Of a stretch of DNA of 64,000 nt, positions 1-10,936 are shown one piece after another. The DNA is taken from the NCBI GenBank assembly GCA_033239005.1, contig BSQZ01000009.1, positions 2,718,252-2,782,251 of the forward strand, written 5' to 3'. The notes beneath the pieces are model-generated. The model was not told the DNA's origin and made no database searches. It worked only from the letters and a program-made list of their open reading frames with translations. The position numbers and the translations under genes were made by a program. The stretch's first letter is position 1. Every line of letters starts with the position of its first letter. This stretch comes from Lamellibrachia satsuma (taxonomy: Eukaryota > Annelida > Polychaeta > Sabellida > Siboglinidae).

Positions 1-490
1 GGATGACGTGCGACGACTATTTCGTTCATAACGTGTTTAAAATCTCATTCAAAACCGTTATTTTCAAAAGTACTGTTTATTTCGAAAGCTGTCTTTGGCG
101 AAATACACTACATGAATGACGACTATCTGACAGACGAAGTCGCAACTTACCATTTCGCATTTCAGTCTCGTCCAGCGGAACTGCAAATAGAAACAGACGG
201 CAAGTCAGTCTAAATGCGCTATGCGTGAAGTCTGAGAGGGAACTAGAAGTGGGAGGTTGATCCTTAAAACATGGCGGGAGGTGGGAGATTGACCCCACAA
301 ACAGGTGGGAGATGGGAGGTTCACGTAAGCAGTTCCCGACGAAGTCAGTCGGGATGAAACGCACAAGTGTCAACACTACCGCTTTCGGGCGGGACATGCC
401 GTTATCCCCCTTGTCCCGCTTTTTGGGCGAAATGTCCCGCTTTTTGTATTTTCAACAATAAAAAACTCATGCAAATATCGATCTATTTGA
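1..490. other. Intergenic; G-rich dispersed repeat inside
   Basis: I see no convincing gene here. About 238-330 holds a short repetitive motif (gaggtgggagattga, repeated with variation) that recurs as a dispersed family near 24.3 kb, 27.5 kb and 37.9 kb. The open frames in this stretch follow that repeat and match nothing I recognise. A small duplicated phrase (tgtcccgctttttg) lies at about 409-450. Confidence 0.5.
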
Positions 491-1333
491 TGCACACGAG
501 GGCATTCTAGGCACACAAGGCCATTCTAGGCACACGAGGGCATTCTAGGCACACGAGGGCATTCTAGGCACACGAGGCCATTCTAGGCACACGAGGGCAT
601 TCTAAGCACACAAGGCCATTCTAGGCACACGAGACCATTCTAAGCACACAAGGCCATTCTAGGCACACGAGACCTCTCTATGCACACGAGGCCATTCTAG
701 GCACACGAGGCCATTCTAGGCACACGAGACCATTCTAAGCACACAAGGTCATTCTAGGCACACGAGACCATTCTAGGCACACGAGACCATTCTAGGCACA
801 CGATACCATTCTAAGCACACAAGGCCATTCTAGGCACACGAGACCATTCTAGGCACACGAGACCATTCTAGGCACACGAGGGCATTCTAAGCACACGAGG
901 GCATTCTAGGCACACGAGGGCATTCTAGGCACACGAGGGCATTCTAGGCACACAAGACCACTCTAGGCACACGAGACCACTCTAGGCACACGAGGCCATT
1001 CTAGGCACACGAGACCATTCTAAGCACACAAGGCCAGTCTAGGCACACGAGACCATTCTAGGCACACGAGACCATTCTAGGCACACGAGGCCATTCTAAG
1101 CACGCAAGGCCATTCTAGGCACACGAAACCATTCTAGGCACACGAGACCATTCTAGGCACACAAGAGCATTCTAAGCACACAAGGCCATTCTAGGCACAC
1201 GAGACCATTCTAGGCACACGAGACCATTTTAGGCACACGAGGCCATTATAGGCACACGAGACCATTCTAAGCACACAATGCCATTTTAGGCACACGAGTG
1301 TATTCTAGGCACACGAGGCCATTCTAGGCACAT
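491..1333. repeat. 19-bp minisatellite, about 44 copies
   Basis: A 19-bp unit (gcacacgaggccattctag) runs head to tail across the interval with mostly single-base variants: gagg/gaga, ggcatt/ccattc, cacg/caca. Variant types alternate along the array, suggesting higher-order unit exchange. No coding frame is maintained. Confidence 0.95.
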
Positions 1334-2350
1334 GTTATTTCTTTGGTCTCATATGATTTCACATTTTCTCTCCTGTGCGTTGACCGCGAACAAGAACGGC
1401 AAACAGCGACACACACAGCGGCACACAGCGACAAACGACAACTGTGGATTGGAGGCGGGTGTTTCCCGCTTTTCCATGAGCATTTTCCCGCTTTTCCACG
1501 AACAGATGTTGACACCTATGGAAACGGTCTGTGAAATGTAGTAAATAACCAACCACGATGACGTCACTTGTCACTACAATCAGAGTCACCGACGCCCATG
1601 TCAACGAAGCCAAGTCCTTCGTGGAAGATCAGACTACATTGAATTGTGTCTGTTTATCTTTAGTGCAATAACACGGTTTATAAAGGTCAGTTTTGTTATG
1701 CTGTTATTGAATTTCAGAGTACCAGCAAGATTTCTACAAATGGTCTCCCTTTCATCATTTAATAAAGAATAACCCACTAACGAATTTATACAAAATTATA
1801 TAAAATAAAGTGCCCCCCCCCCCCCATACTGACCTTGTTGTCTTACTCGTTGTCTTTTTCTTGGTCTTTCCGTCTCTTTACTTGAATTGTTATTCTTATT
1901 TTTGCCCATTTTAACGGTTTTGTTCGAGATATATTCTACGTACACCGGTAAACGTTACGTAGAAACGCGTCACAGATTGTCATAGAAACCAACAGTTTTC
2001 GCGCATTGCTTTGTATTGACGGTAATTTGTGAGATGAAGTGGTGTCGTAGCCTAGTTCCCGAACCTATTTTTAAGTTCCTAATTTCATTTATAATATAAA
2101 CAAACCTACGAAATGAGGTAGTTTGGCTTTTGATAATATATTAATCAGACATGTAGGGCCTACTGGCTTATTGATAACTCCGTTTTTTCAAACAGTCAAC
2201 AAATCTCTTGATTAAAGGCAAAGCAACACAGTTTTAAATTAAATATATATTATATTAATACGTAGTTTGCACCATAATGTTGATGCGTTTGTTTCCTACG
2301 TGAATCGGTTCTATAAACGCTGACCTCACTAAATTGTTCAACGCCAGTCT
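1334..2350. other. Intergenic, no gene recognised
   Basis: Short overlapping frames at 1324-1613 reflect a compact region with a duplicated phrase (cccgcttttcca), not a recognisable protein. A C-homopolymer run lies near 1813. The rest is AT-rich and non-coding as far as I can see. Confidence 0.4.
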
Positions 2351-2354
2351 GTAT

Positions 2355-2668
2355 TTTAACAAGGATTTAACTAGGCTGCCATCCAAAGTTGCAGTGGCAA
2401 GGCAGGTGGACAAGGAAGCCATTGGCTTATCAAGAGTTCAACAATTGTTCATCTATGTATAACCCGCCTTTATCAGACATCTGTAAATTTTATTTTAAAC
2501 TCATTTACAATGCTAGCATTAACACAATCATTAAATACTGTGTTGCATTCGTGCATCGTCCTGTACAAGAAAGAGTACTTTCTCATATCCGACCTACACT
2601 GTTCTTTAACTAGTCATGCTTTGAGCCCTCTGGTTCTACTGCCTTCTGTAAGTTTTAATTTAACAGCG
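2355..2668 (-). mobile_element. CR1-like LINE, 3' terminal fragment
   Basis: On the minus strand this matches the last about 300 bp of the LINE at 5.9-9.9 kb: the C-terminal reverse transcriptase tail (residues resembling KYSF..RT.HE.N....DCVNAS) and the 3' untranslated segment with the landmark gccattggcttatc, followed by a degenerate aaggattta-type terminal repeat. The reading frame is broken. It is a 5'-truncated insertion, the usual state of LINE copies. Confidence 0.75.
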
Positions 2669-2811
2669 CAGATCCTGTGTACAGCTATCAAAGCTATTCA
2701 TTGATTATTTAGTGTTTGGGATTAGCTACAATTAAACTATCATTACCGATACATAAAGTGGAATAGCATATTTAAATCATTGAAACATGTCTCTGTGACA
2801 AGTGCAATATC

Positions 2812-3188
2812 ATAGCATTTAGTGACAGGTGCAGTACCACAGTATTTAGTGACAGGTGCAGTACCACAGTATTCAGTGACATGTGCAGTACCACAGTATT
2901 TAGTGACAGGTAAAGTACCACAGTATGTAGTGACAGATGCAGTACCATATTATTCAGTGACAGGTAAAGTACCACAGTATTTAGTGACTGGTGCAGTACC
3001 ATAGTATTTAGTGACAGGTGCAGTACCATAGTATTTAGTGACTGGTGCAGTACCATATTATTTAGTGACAGGGCAGTACCATAGTATTTAGTGACTGGTG
3101 CAGTACCACAGTATTTAGTGACTGGTGCAGTACCATAGTATTTAGTGACAGGTGCAGTACCACAGTATTTAGTGACTGGTGCAATACC
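2812..3188. repeat. 27-bp minisatellite, about 14 copies
   Basis: Units of the type gtgacaggtgcagtaccaca plus gtattta are repeated, with variants gtaaag/gtgcag and accata/accaca. It abuts a different 28-bp array with no gap. A short piece of the same unit, in opposite orientation, reappears at about 4313-4362 beyond that second array. Confidence 0.92.
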
Positions 3189-4146
3189 TGGATCAAGTTC
3201 CGTCACTGCCTGTGAGTGGATCAAGTTCCGTCACTGCCTGCGAGTGGATCAAGTTCCGTCACTGCCTGCGAGTGGATCAAGTTCCGTCACTGCCTGCGAG
3301 TGGATCAAGTTCCGTCACTGCCTGCGAGTGGATCAAGTTCCGTCACTGCCTGTGAGTGGATCAAGTTCCGTCACTGCCTGTGAGTGGATCAAGTTCCGTC
3401 ACTGCCTGTGAGTGGATCAAGTTCCGTCACTGCCTGTGAGTGGATCAAGTTCCGTCACTGCCTGTGAGTGGATCAAGTTCCGTCACTGCCTGTGAGTGGA
3501 TCAAGTTCCGTCACTGCCTGTGAGTGGATCAAGTTCCGTCACTGCCTGTGAGTGGGTCAAGTTCCGTCACTGCTTGTGAGTGGATCAAGTTCCGTCACTG
3601 CTTGTGAGTGGATCAAGTTCCGTCACTGCCTGCGAGTGGATCAAGTTCCGTCACTGCCTCTGAGTGGACCAAGTTCCGTCACTGCCTGCGAGTGGATCAA
3701 GTTCCGTCACTGCCTGCGAGTGGACCAAGTTCCGTCACTGCCTGTGAGTGGATCAAGTTCCGTCACTGCCTGTGAGTGGATCAAGTTCCGTCACTGCCTG
3801 CGAGTGGATCAAGTTCCGTCACTGCCTCTGAGTGGACCAAGTTCCGTCACTGCCTGCGAGTGGATCAAGTTCCGTCACTGCCTGTGAGTGGATCAAGTTC
3901 CGTCACTGCCTGTGAGTGGATCAAGTTCCGTCACTGCCTGTGAGTGGATCAAGTTCCGTCACTGCCTGTGAGTGGATCAAGTTCCGTCACTGCTTGTGAG
4001 TGGATCAAGTTCCGTCACTGCCTGTGAGTGGATCAAGTTCCGTCACTGCCTCTGAGTGGACCAAGTTCCGTCATTGCCTATGAGTGGATCAAGTTCCGTC
4101 ACTGCCTGTGAGTGGATTAAGTTCCGTCACTGCCTCTGAGTGGATC
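3189..4146. repeat. 28-bp minisatellite, about 34 copies
   Basis: The unit is gagtggatcaagttccgtca followed by ctgcctgt. Copies differ mainly at tgcctgt/tgcctgc/tgcctct and at gatcaag/gaccaag, and shared variants appear at intervals, which suggests block duplication. Open frames read through parts of it only because 28-bp units shift frame in turn. Confidence 0.95.
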
Positions 4147-5912
4147 GCTAATTTAAAATTGCTTCGTGATGACTGTGGGGGCCACATCGTAACCACGACT
4201 GCTCAGTTTGTCACACATATCCACCACTGTCTATGACAAAATACTCGTTTATACTGATTTTGAACTGATTTCACTGGGGCAATGTGGAGTAAACGAACTC
4301 GTCCAAACTAAATCGCTAAATACTGTGGTACTGCACCAGTCACTAAATACTATGGTACGGTAAGTTTGGTGCTGTAAAGTATTGTCCGTTAGCCGGAATA
4401 GGTAGGATGGCGTTGAGTAGAGGCAACACTCAACGTATTCTATGCCGGGTTTAATCGATAACGCAGTGGAGCTATGTATGTTGCATGGAGATGACCTTTT
4501 GACCACGTTTCATTGCACCTGGAATATTAAGATTTTCAACTTTAGTTGATAGATAATTAATATTGATCTAAATGATTTTTCTTATTTGTTTGTGTTTTAG
4601 AACTATTCGGTGCTTGGTGCTTGTCAGTTTTACAGTTATAATCAGCCAGATCTTCGCGTTGTTCGTGGTTTCCTGGCTGTTCCGCCATGTGTTTAACTTT
4701 GTGAGTGCCTGCATGCCCATAGACAGTATTGATTGACGTCAGCGACACACCTGTATTAGTGTTCCTGATAACACGAACATTGGTTAAGTACTGGCATAAT
4801 GCATAATGAATCACGACATATTTTCCGTACGTATTGCTTCCTGATATTACAAGTTCAGTAAAGCCCTCTCAAACATTTCAAATTATCTAGGCCCAACAAT
4901 TCAACAAGGGTGGATGCACCCAATTTTTTCGGCGAGTTTCACGTTTAAAATAAACCAAATACATACATTCATATCAAATTAACTTTTTCAGTGCATACTG
5001 ACTCTGGCTAATAATTCTTCACAATGTGTTTTTCAGCTCTATTTGAGCTTTGCTCTATATTCCGGTGATCTCTAAAAACGACCACCGCAACGCTTGTGGT
5101 AAAACTTAGAGCATGAATAATGCGAGAACATAAACATCGTGACCCGGCACATTAGACGGCACTAGATATACCTGTGGCCGCCCGTTGAGTCAGGGCTGCA
5201 TGACTGTCTCCAAGGGACTGTCCCCGAGGGACTGTCTCCAAGGGACTGTCCCCGATCGCTCATTTGTAAACGACCGGCGCAGTCTTTCAACGCGTTGACA
5301 CACGAGTGCTTTCATTACTCACCACTATTATCTACATAAAAACCCAGGCTTTCATTGGGTTGAGAGTTTCTAAAGAGTTTTTTAAAATAAAATTGTATTT
5401 AAACACAAGTAGAGTGTGTTCTGGCGCCACTGAAGTATTTTACAAAATGCTAATAGCTATTGATGACTAAAGTAGGCCCTTTATCAGACTCCGGCTCCAA
5501 GTGAAACTATCAGCGGTCCGTGAAGGTCGGTAAGATCACCTGACGTCATCGATAAACCGGAAAATTTTCGATCGGATGTGAATTATGTCTTAATAATGTG
5601 TGGATTGGTAATTAATTCCTGGTGGCGTTGAGGTTTTCCGGAGGTGACACATTCCTGTACTTATTAACATTCTGCCTAACACATGTTTCCGTTTGTGTAA
5701 GATTACTATCATTACCAAATCACCGGTTCTGTATTCGTCTATGACGAACCAGAACCCTTCCACCAGATCCGTTAGCCGATCTGTCCTGCAAAAAACTTTA
5801 TTGCCTACCGGAGGTCGTTTTATTTCTCACGACAACAAACTGGTGCCACCAAAATGTGAAGCCGCATCGACATTCTTCGTTACAACACTGACAAGGCATA
5901 CAATGTGTGTGG
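4147..5912. other. Intergenic, no gene recognised
   Basis: Contains an inverted remnant of the 27-bp minisatellite (about 4313-4362) and a short direct repeat of gggactgtctccaa/gggactgtccccga at about 5208-5255. Frames at 4249-4506, 4557-4814 and 5693-5929 show no family resemblance I can name. Confidence 0.45.
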
Positions 5913-6012
5913 AATTTAACAAGATTTAACAAGATTTGTCATCCAAGCCAAAGGCCAAGATGGCAAGTGGACAAGGAAGCCATTGGCTTATCGAGAGTCC
6001 AACAATTTTCAC

Positions 6013-8894
6013 CTACTTATAACCCGCCCTCCTGAGATATGTGTCAACCTTGTTTTTAAACATATTCACGCTGCTAGCAGTTACACAATCTGTAGACAAT
6101 TTGTTCCATTCATTTATTGTCCTCTGTGAGAACGAGTGCTTCCTGATGTCCAATCTACATTGATCCTTTACTAATTTTACCTCATGTCCTCTAGTTCTGC
6201 TATCCTTCTTGAGTGAGAAAAACATATTTCTATCAATATTTTCATACCCATTCAATATCTTAAAAACTTCAATCTGATCTCCTCTTAACCTCCTTGTCTC
6301 TAGAGTTGTTAAACCACATTCTTTCAGGCGTTCTTCATAACTAAGGTCTCTAAGTTCTGGAATCATTTTAGTGGCTCTCCTTTGTATGCGTTCAAGCGTA
6401 TCTATATCCTTCTTACGATATGGTCTCCATGCTTGTATACAGTATTCTAAATGAGGTCTAACTATTGCTTTATAAAGAGGTATAATTAACTTTTTTCCCT
6501 TGTATGTTATGTTTCTTCTAATCAATCCAAGAATTTGATTACCCTTTGAAGCTGCAATACCACACTGCTCTGAAACTTTCATATCAGCGCGTATTGTAAC
6601 TCTTAAGTCATTTTCTTTTACAGTAGTACCCAGAACAGTATCTCCCATTTTATAGTTTACATTCAAGTTCCCATGTCCTGTATGTAGGCATTTACATTTC
6701 CCAAAATTGAACAGCATCTGCCATTTCTCAGACCATTTCACTAATCTGTCTAGATCGTTTTGTAAATGTTGTTTATCACCATCAGTATTAACCTTTCTAA
6801 ACAGTTTTGTGTCATCCGCAAATTTCAGTACGTTACTTGTTATACTGTCGTCCAAGTCATTGATATAAATTAAGAATAATATAGGTCCTAATACTGATCC
6901 TTGAGGTACCCCACTCAAAACCGATTTCCAATTTGAAACTTCTCCATCTACTACAACTCGTTGTCTTCTGTCAGTCAGCCATTGTTCTATCCGGTCAGTT
7001 ATGCTATCCCCGATACCATGGGCTTTTAATTTAAGTAGTAATCTTTGATGTGGCACTTTGTCAAAAGCTTTCTGAAAATCTAAGTAGATAATATCTACTG
7101 GCGATCCCTCGTCTATCCACTTAGTGTTTTCTTCCAAAAAACATAACATATTTGTTAAGCATGACCTCGCTTTAAGGAATCCATGTTGAGATGAATTTAA
7201 TAATTTATGCTTAATGAGGAAGTCCACCATATGGTCTTTAATTAACCTTTCTAATAATTTACAAATCACTGACGTTAAACTCACTGGTCTGTAATTCTCT
7301 GACTTATTTCTCGAACCCTTTTTAAATAATGGTATGATGTTTGCTTCTTTCCATTCAAACGGAACAACTCCCTCTTTTAATGACAAGTTGAATACTCTTG
7401 CAAGTGGTATACTGATTTGATCTACTGTTTCCATTAGTAATTTTGGAGGAATCCCATCCACTCCCGGTGATTTGTTATCCTTCATTGCCCTTATTTTCTT
7501 AGCTACCAATTCTGGAGTTACAACTAACGGTCCTAAATAGTCAGATTTAGCCCCCTGAAAATTAGCATCAGCAACTGGTAATGAACTAATATCTTCTTTG
7601 AACTGAAGTAACCGTTTAGGTCTTCCGCCATTAAAAACCCCTGTGATATTATATTTCCAGCACTGTCTTCTAGAGGTCCAACCTTGTCTTGTACGTTTTG
7701 TTTACTCCTGACATATGCATAAAAACTCTTGCTGTCATTTTTTATGTTACATGCCAGTTTTTGCTCATAGCTTCTTTTAGATTGTCTGATTTCAGTTGTA
7801 GCTGCATTAAGTGCCTCTTTGTATTTTGCATAGTCTTCTTCCTTTCTGGTACGCCTATAAACCCTCCACATAGTTTGTTTTAGCATTATTTTTCTAATTG
7901 CCTCTTTTGACAAGTGTTTCTTTCTACACCGTTTTCCTTGTTTTTGGAAGGGAACAAATTTATCAATGATACTCTCAATTTCATATTTTAGAATATTCCA
8001 ACATTCAATTGCGGTCTTATTCATCAGCATGTTATTCCAATCTAGCTTTGCTAAATATTTTCTCATATCTTTGTAGTTACCTTTGTGGAAGTTTCTCTTG
8101 TACGTTTTCTTATTTTTACTTTCTGATTTTACATTGATGTCAAAATGTATTTGATTATGGTCACTATTACCCAATGGTTCAAATATTTTTACATTGTCCA
8201 CTAATTCTTTTTGTGATGACAAAACTATATCTAATACATTTTCTACCCTGGTTGGTTCTAGTACGTGCTGAGTAAGAAAGCTATCCTGGATTAAACATAG
8301 AAATTGTTGATCCTCAATCCCTGTGCTCTCTAGAGAATTCCATTGTATGTGTCCATGGTTAAAATCTCCCATTATGATACATTCCGCTTTACTAACTTCC
8401 TTTATAGCGTTTTTTATTTTTGTGTTGTCCTCTTCGTTTATGTTTGGACTTCGGTAAACTAATCCAATAGTTAATTTTGAATTTCCTGAAACAATTTTGC
8501 ACCAAACAGCTTCATCGCAATCTGCTTCCCTTTCTAGTTTTATTTCATAAGCCTGAATAGATTCTTTAACATATAAAATAACTCCCCCACCCCTTCTTCC
8601 TATTCGATCTTTCCTAAACATTACGTATCCTGTCAGTCCTAATTCAGCATCTGTTATATCTATGTTGGCCCATGATTCAGTTATACCAATTATGTGAGGG
8701 TCGATATCTTCTACCATAATGTTTAATTCGTTTTTCTTATTTACTATGCTCCTTGCATTTAAACATACACGTCTATAACCTTTTTCAGAGATGTTTTTCG
8801 GATGATTTGATATTGGTTTATCTGTGCTAGTGGCCTCTTGTTCTGCTTGAGACACCTCTAGGGAACCCCCCTGCACTTCTAGTTTAAAGAATGT
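6013..8894 (-). pseudogene. LINE ORF2: endonuclease-reverse transcriptase, one frameshift
   Basis: The N-terminal part (about 8876 down to 7600) is an APE-type endonuclease: LNARSI, ITESW, GDFNHG and SDHNQ motifs are visible in order. The C-terminal part (about 7590 down to 6013) is a reverse transcriptase with LDFQKAFDKV, GVPQGSVLGP and the catalytic FADD box, then the usual CR1 C-terminal region ending RRAGYK. The halves are in different frames. Against the copy at 13-14.8 kb, ten bases are missing near 7598 (YFSS-VFT-EDIS has lost VFT plus one base). The ORF2 frame is open from 8894 but offers no ATG until inside the endonuclease domain, so translation probably depends on ORF1. Reverse transcription and nicking roles are inferred from the family. 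Confidence 0.9.
8879..8888 (-). promoter_or_regulatory. Candidate -1 ribosomal frameshift site (TTTAAAC-TAG)
   Basis: On the minus strand the last two sense codons of ORF1 are TTA AAC, preceded by T, giving the X-XXY-YYZ heptamer T-TTA-AAC in the zero frame, immediately before TAG. A one-base backward slip places the ribosome in the frame of ORF2, which is open from 8894 and has no ATG near its start. A weak AGGG...CCCT stem can be drawn just downstream; a pseudoknot is not obvious by eye. Stop-codon-coupled reinitiation is the alternative. Confidence 0.5.
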
Positions 8895-9858
8895 TTACTT
8901 CCAAAAATATTTGTCATTGTACCCAAGTCGCTATCTACTGCTGCTGAAAGTTTGTCCGCGAATACTGCCGCCCCCTTTCCACTTAAATGAAGCCCATCCT
9001 TCATGTACATATCAGCCCTCCCAACAAAACTTCCCCATAAATCCACAAATCCAACTTCCTCTTCCCTACACAGCCTCTGGACTAACATGTTAATTGCCAT
9101 CCCCCGACAATTTCGATATTTGTGACCCCTCCTGCCCATTACAGGTAAAATCCCTGACAGTATTACCTGCTCAACCCGCGTCTGTTTTAGTGTTCTGACC
9201 AACTGCCTATATTTCCTAACTATGGCAGTTGTACCCTCCCTCTCTACGTTATTTGTCCCTACGTGTACTAAAACAGATCCACCCTTACCCGAGCCTACGA
9301 TGTGTTTTACCCTCTCAGTTATCGCCTCTATTTTGGCTCCAGGCAAGCAGACCACCACATCATCTCCCTTGTTTAAGACTCTGTCGGTCTTCCTAACTAT
9401 CGAATCCCCCACAAACACCCTCGCTCTCTTCCTCACCCCCTCTATCACTGCTGCAGAATAACTCTTCCTTTCGATCCCCTCCATCACATTCTGTGCTGAC
9501 CCCTTCCCTCCTGTCAACCCCACTTCCCACTCCTTTGCTCTTGTCTCTCCCACTCCCCTCTCCTTCACTCCGGTTGTTTTCCCTTCCGTCTCCCCACTCC
9601 CTTCTCCTTCCCTCCTGTCTCCCCTACTCCCCTCTTCTTCACTCCGGTTGTTTTCCCTCCCGTCTCCCCCACTCCCTTCTCCTTCCCTCCTGTCTCCGCT
9701 ACTCCCCTCTCCTTCACTCCGGTTGTCTTCCCTCCCGTCTCCCCCACTCCCTTCTCCTTCCCTCCTGTCTCCCCTACTCCCCTCTCCTTCACTCCGGTTG
9801 TCTTCCCTCCCGTTCCTTTCCTTCCCGTCTGCTTACGTCCTGTCTCCCTATTAAGCAA
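8879..9858 (-). pseudogene. LINE ORF1: SGNH/GDSL-type esterase domain, one frameshift
   Basis: The well-preserved part (9568-8879) contains FVGDSIVRKTD (block I, nucleophile Ser), VHVGTNN (Asn block) and DGLHLSGKG (Asp-x-x-His block), the hallmark order of SGNH hydrolases known from ORF1 proteins of some CR1-type LINEs. Upstream (9565-9858) is a Gly/Lys/Glu-rich tract made of repeated KGVGETGGK-like units, encoded by a degenerate minisatellite. The two parts lie in different frames: the repeat unit nearest the junction reads gtctccccact where its neighbours have gtctcccccact, so loss of one C explains the shift. The stop codon (8879-8881) directly follows a tttaaac heptamer. Confidence 0.82.
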
Positions 9859-9860
9859 TA

Positions 9861-10773
9861 AATGATATCCCAGCGCAGCGTTGGAATTACGACATCCTCG
9901 TCCAGGTTACTGCTAGTGTTGCAAGGGCTGCCAAGGTTGTCTATGTTAGTGCACGTGTCATTGTGTCTTAAATAACTAGCGATTAGAATCTATCCTCGAG
10001 CGGCCGCAACAGGTGGCTGGTCGGTTCTGCTCTAGTAAGTAGATCATCTACATTACAGCATTCAGTGCCGTTGTGTGTAATGAGGCGTTCAGTGACATGC
10101 AACTTCGGAGCTACTGTTGTGTGTCGATATTCCTGTCTCAGATATTGCACACTTACGGTGGCCTCATTCAGGCGTCTTACCTCGACGTTCGCCAACAAAC
10201 AGGAACTTCCTTAATTTCTCGACCAATCAGCGCGCTTCTTTTGTCCGAGTGAATGGCACACGGCCATTCAATCAACACGGAACGTTTTATTGTAGGTACA
10301 TGAGTGAGCGTGTGTCAAATTAAGGGGGCTTCTCAGAAAGGGCGCGCTACGTAAATCAGGTGACGAAGCGCGCGTGGACTTTGTGCATTGTTTAAGTATT
10401 ACAATGACCCATAACGAGTTAATGGATAAAATTGATGATAAGATAATGCCACTTTCTTCCATTTACTATGGTTTCTGTTTTTGTTAACAATGATCGCTGC
10501 CGCGTCATGGAGAACTGTGCAATCTTCATGGGTCTACTTAGATGCTCTTGCGACGATAAAACCATTTCAGAAGCAAATGGAGAATTGACTTTGTGATCAA
10601 CAACATTTATTGCTCGTTTCTGCACCAGGTGTCGCTTTATGCAGGCACCCGAGGAACCGTTTAGTGGCCGTGACTAACGGAAATCGTCACGCCTGACTGA
10701 CGACAGCGACGGCAGATTGACGAACATCGTCTGACGACGACGACAACCAAACTGTCGACGCGGCAGCGGAATC
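9861..10773 (+). other. Upstream region and 5' UTR of the macro-DTC gene
   Basis: No coding region is recognised. The last about 100 bp before the ATG at 10774 is rich in cgac/gacg repeats, plausible as a 5' UTR. A CCAAT motif (gaccaatcagcgcgc) lies near 10222, and an unremarkable GC-richer stretch spans about 10320-10375. No TATA box is placed convincingly. Confidence 0.35.
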
Positions 10774-10936
10774 ATGGACTCGAAAAGTAATGGAAACAAA
10801 GTCTGGGTGACGAAGTTGCGACACGACATCCGAATACGGGAACTGGACGAGGCGCTGTCCCGCCACCGACTGAGGGCGGAGGAGATCCGTCTGCTGCCCC
10901 GAGGACGGGCTGTCCTGATCTTTGACCAGCAATCAG
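10774..10936 (+). other. Exon 1 of the macro-DTC gene
   Basis: Starts at ATG 10774 and encodes residues 1-54 plus one base of codon 55. It ends at a consensus donor (aatcag|gtaaga). It includes the first half of the RRM-like fold: strand KVWVTKL, helix, then strand AVLIF. The joined codon is GGA after splicing to 18050. Confidence 0.8.

Larger units (their letters stand above)
5914..9860 (-). mobile_element. CR1-like non-LTR retrotransposon, near full length
   Basis: The element is read on the minus strand: ORF1 (esterase type), then ORF2 (endonuclease, reverse transcriptase), then a 3' end at about 5914-5935 made of a short 10-bp terminal repeat (taacaagatt). Short 3' repeats instead of poly(A) are typical of CR1/L2-type LINEs. 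ORF1 carries a one-base deletion and ORF2 a ten-base deletion, so this copy is probably inactive although otherwise well preserved. The 5' end is uncertain: ORF1 continues into a repetitive tract near 9858 without a clear ATG. Related copies lie at 2.4, 13.1-14.8 and 40.5 kb. Confidence 0.88.

Noticed and set aside
2822..3411. Repetitive protein genes on both strands
   Set aside because: Frames follow the 27- and 28-bp tandem units; no start, splice or domain evidence.
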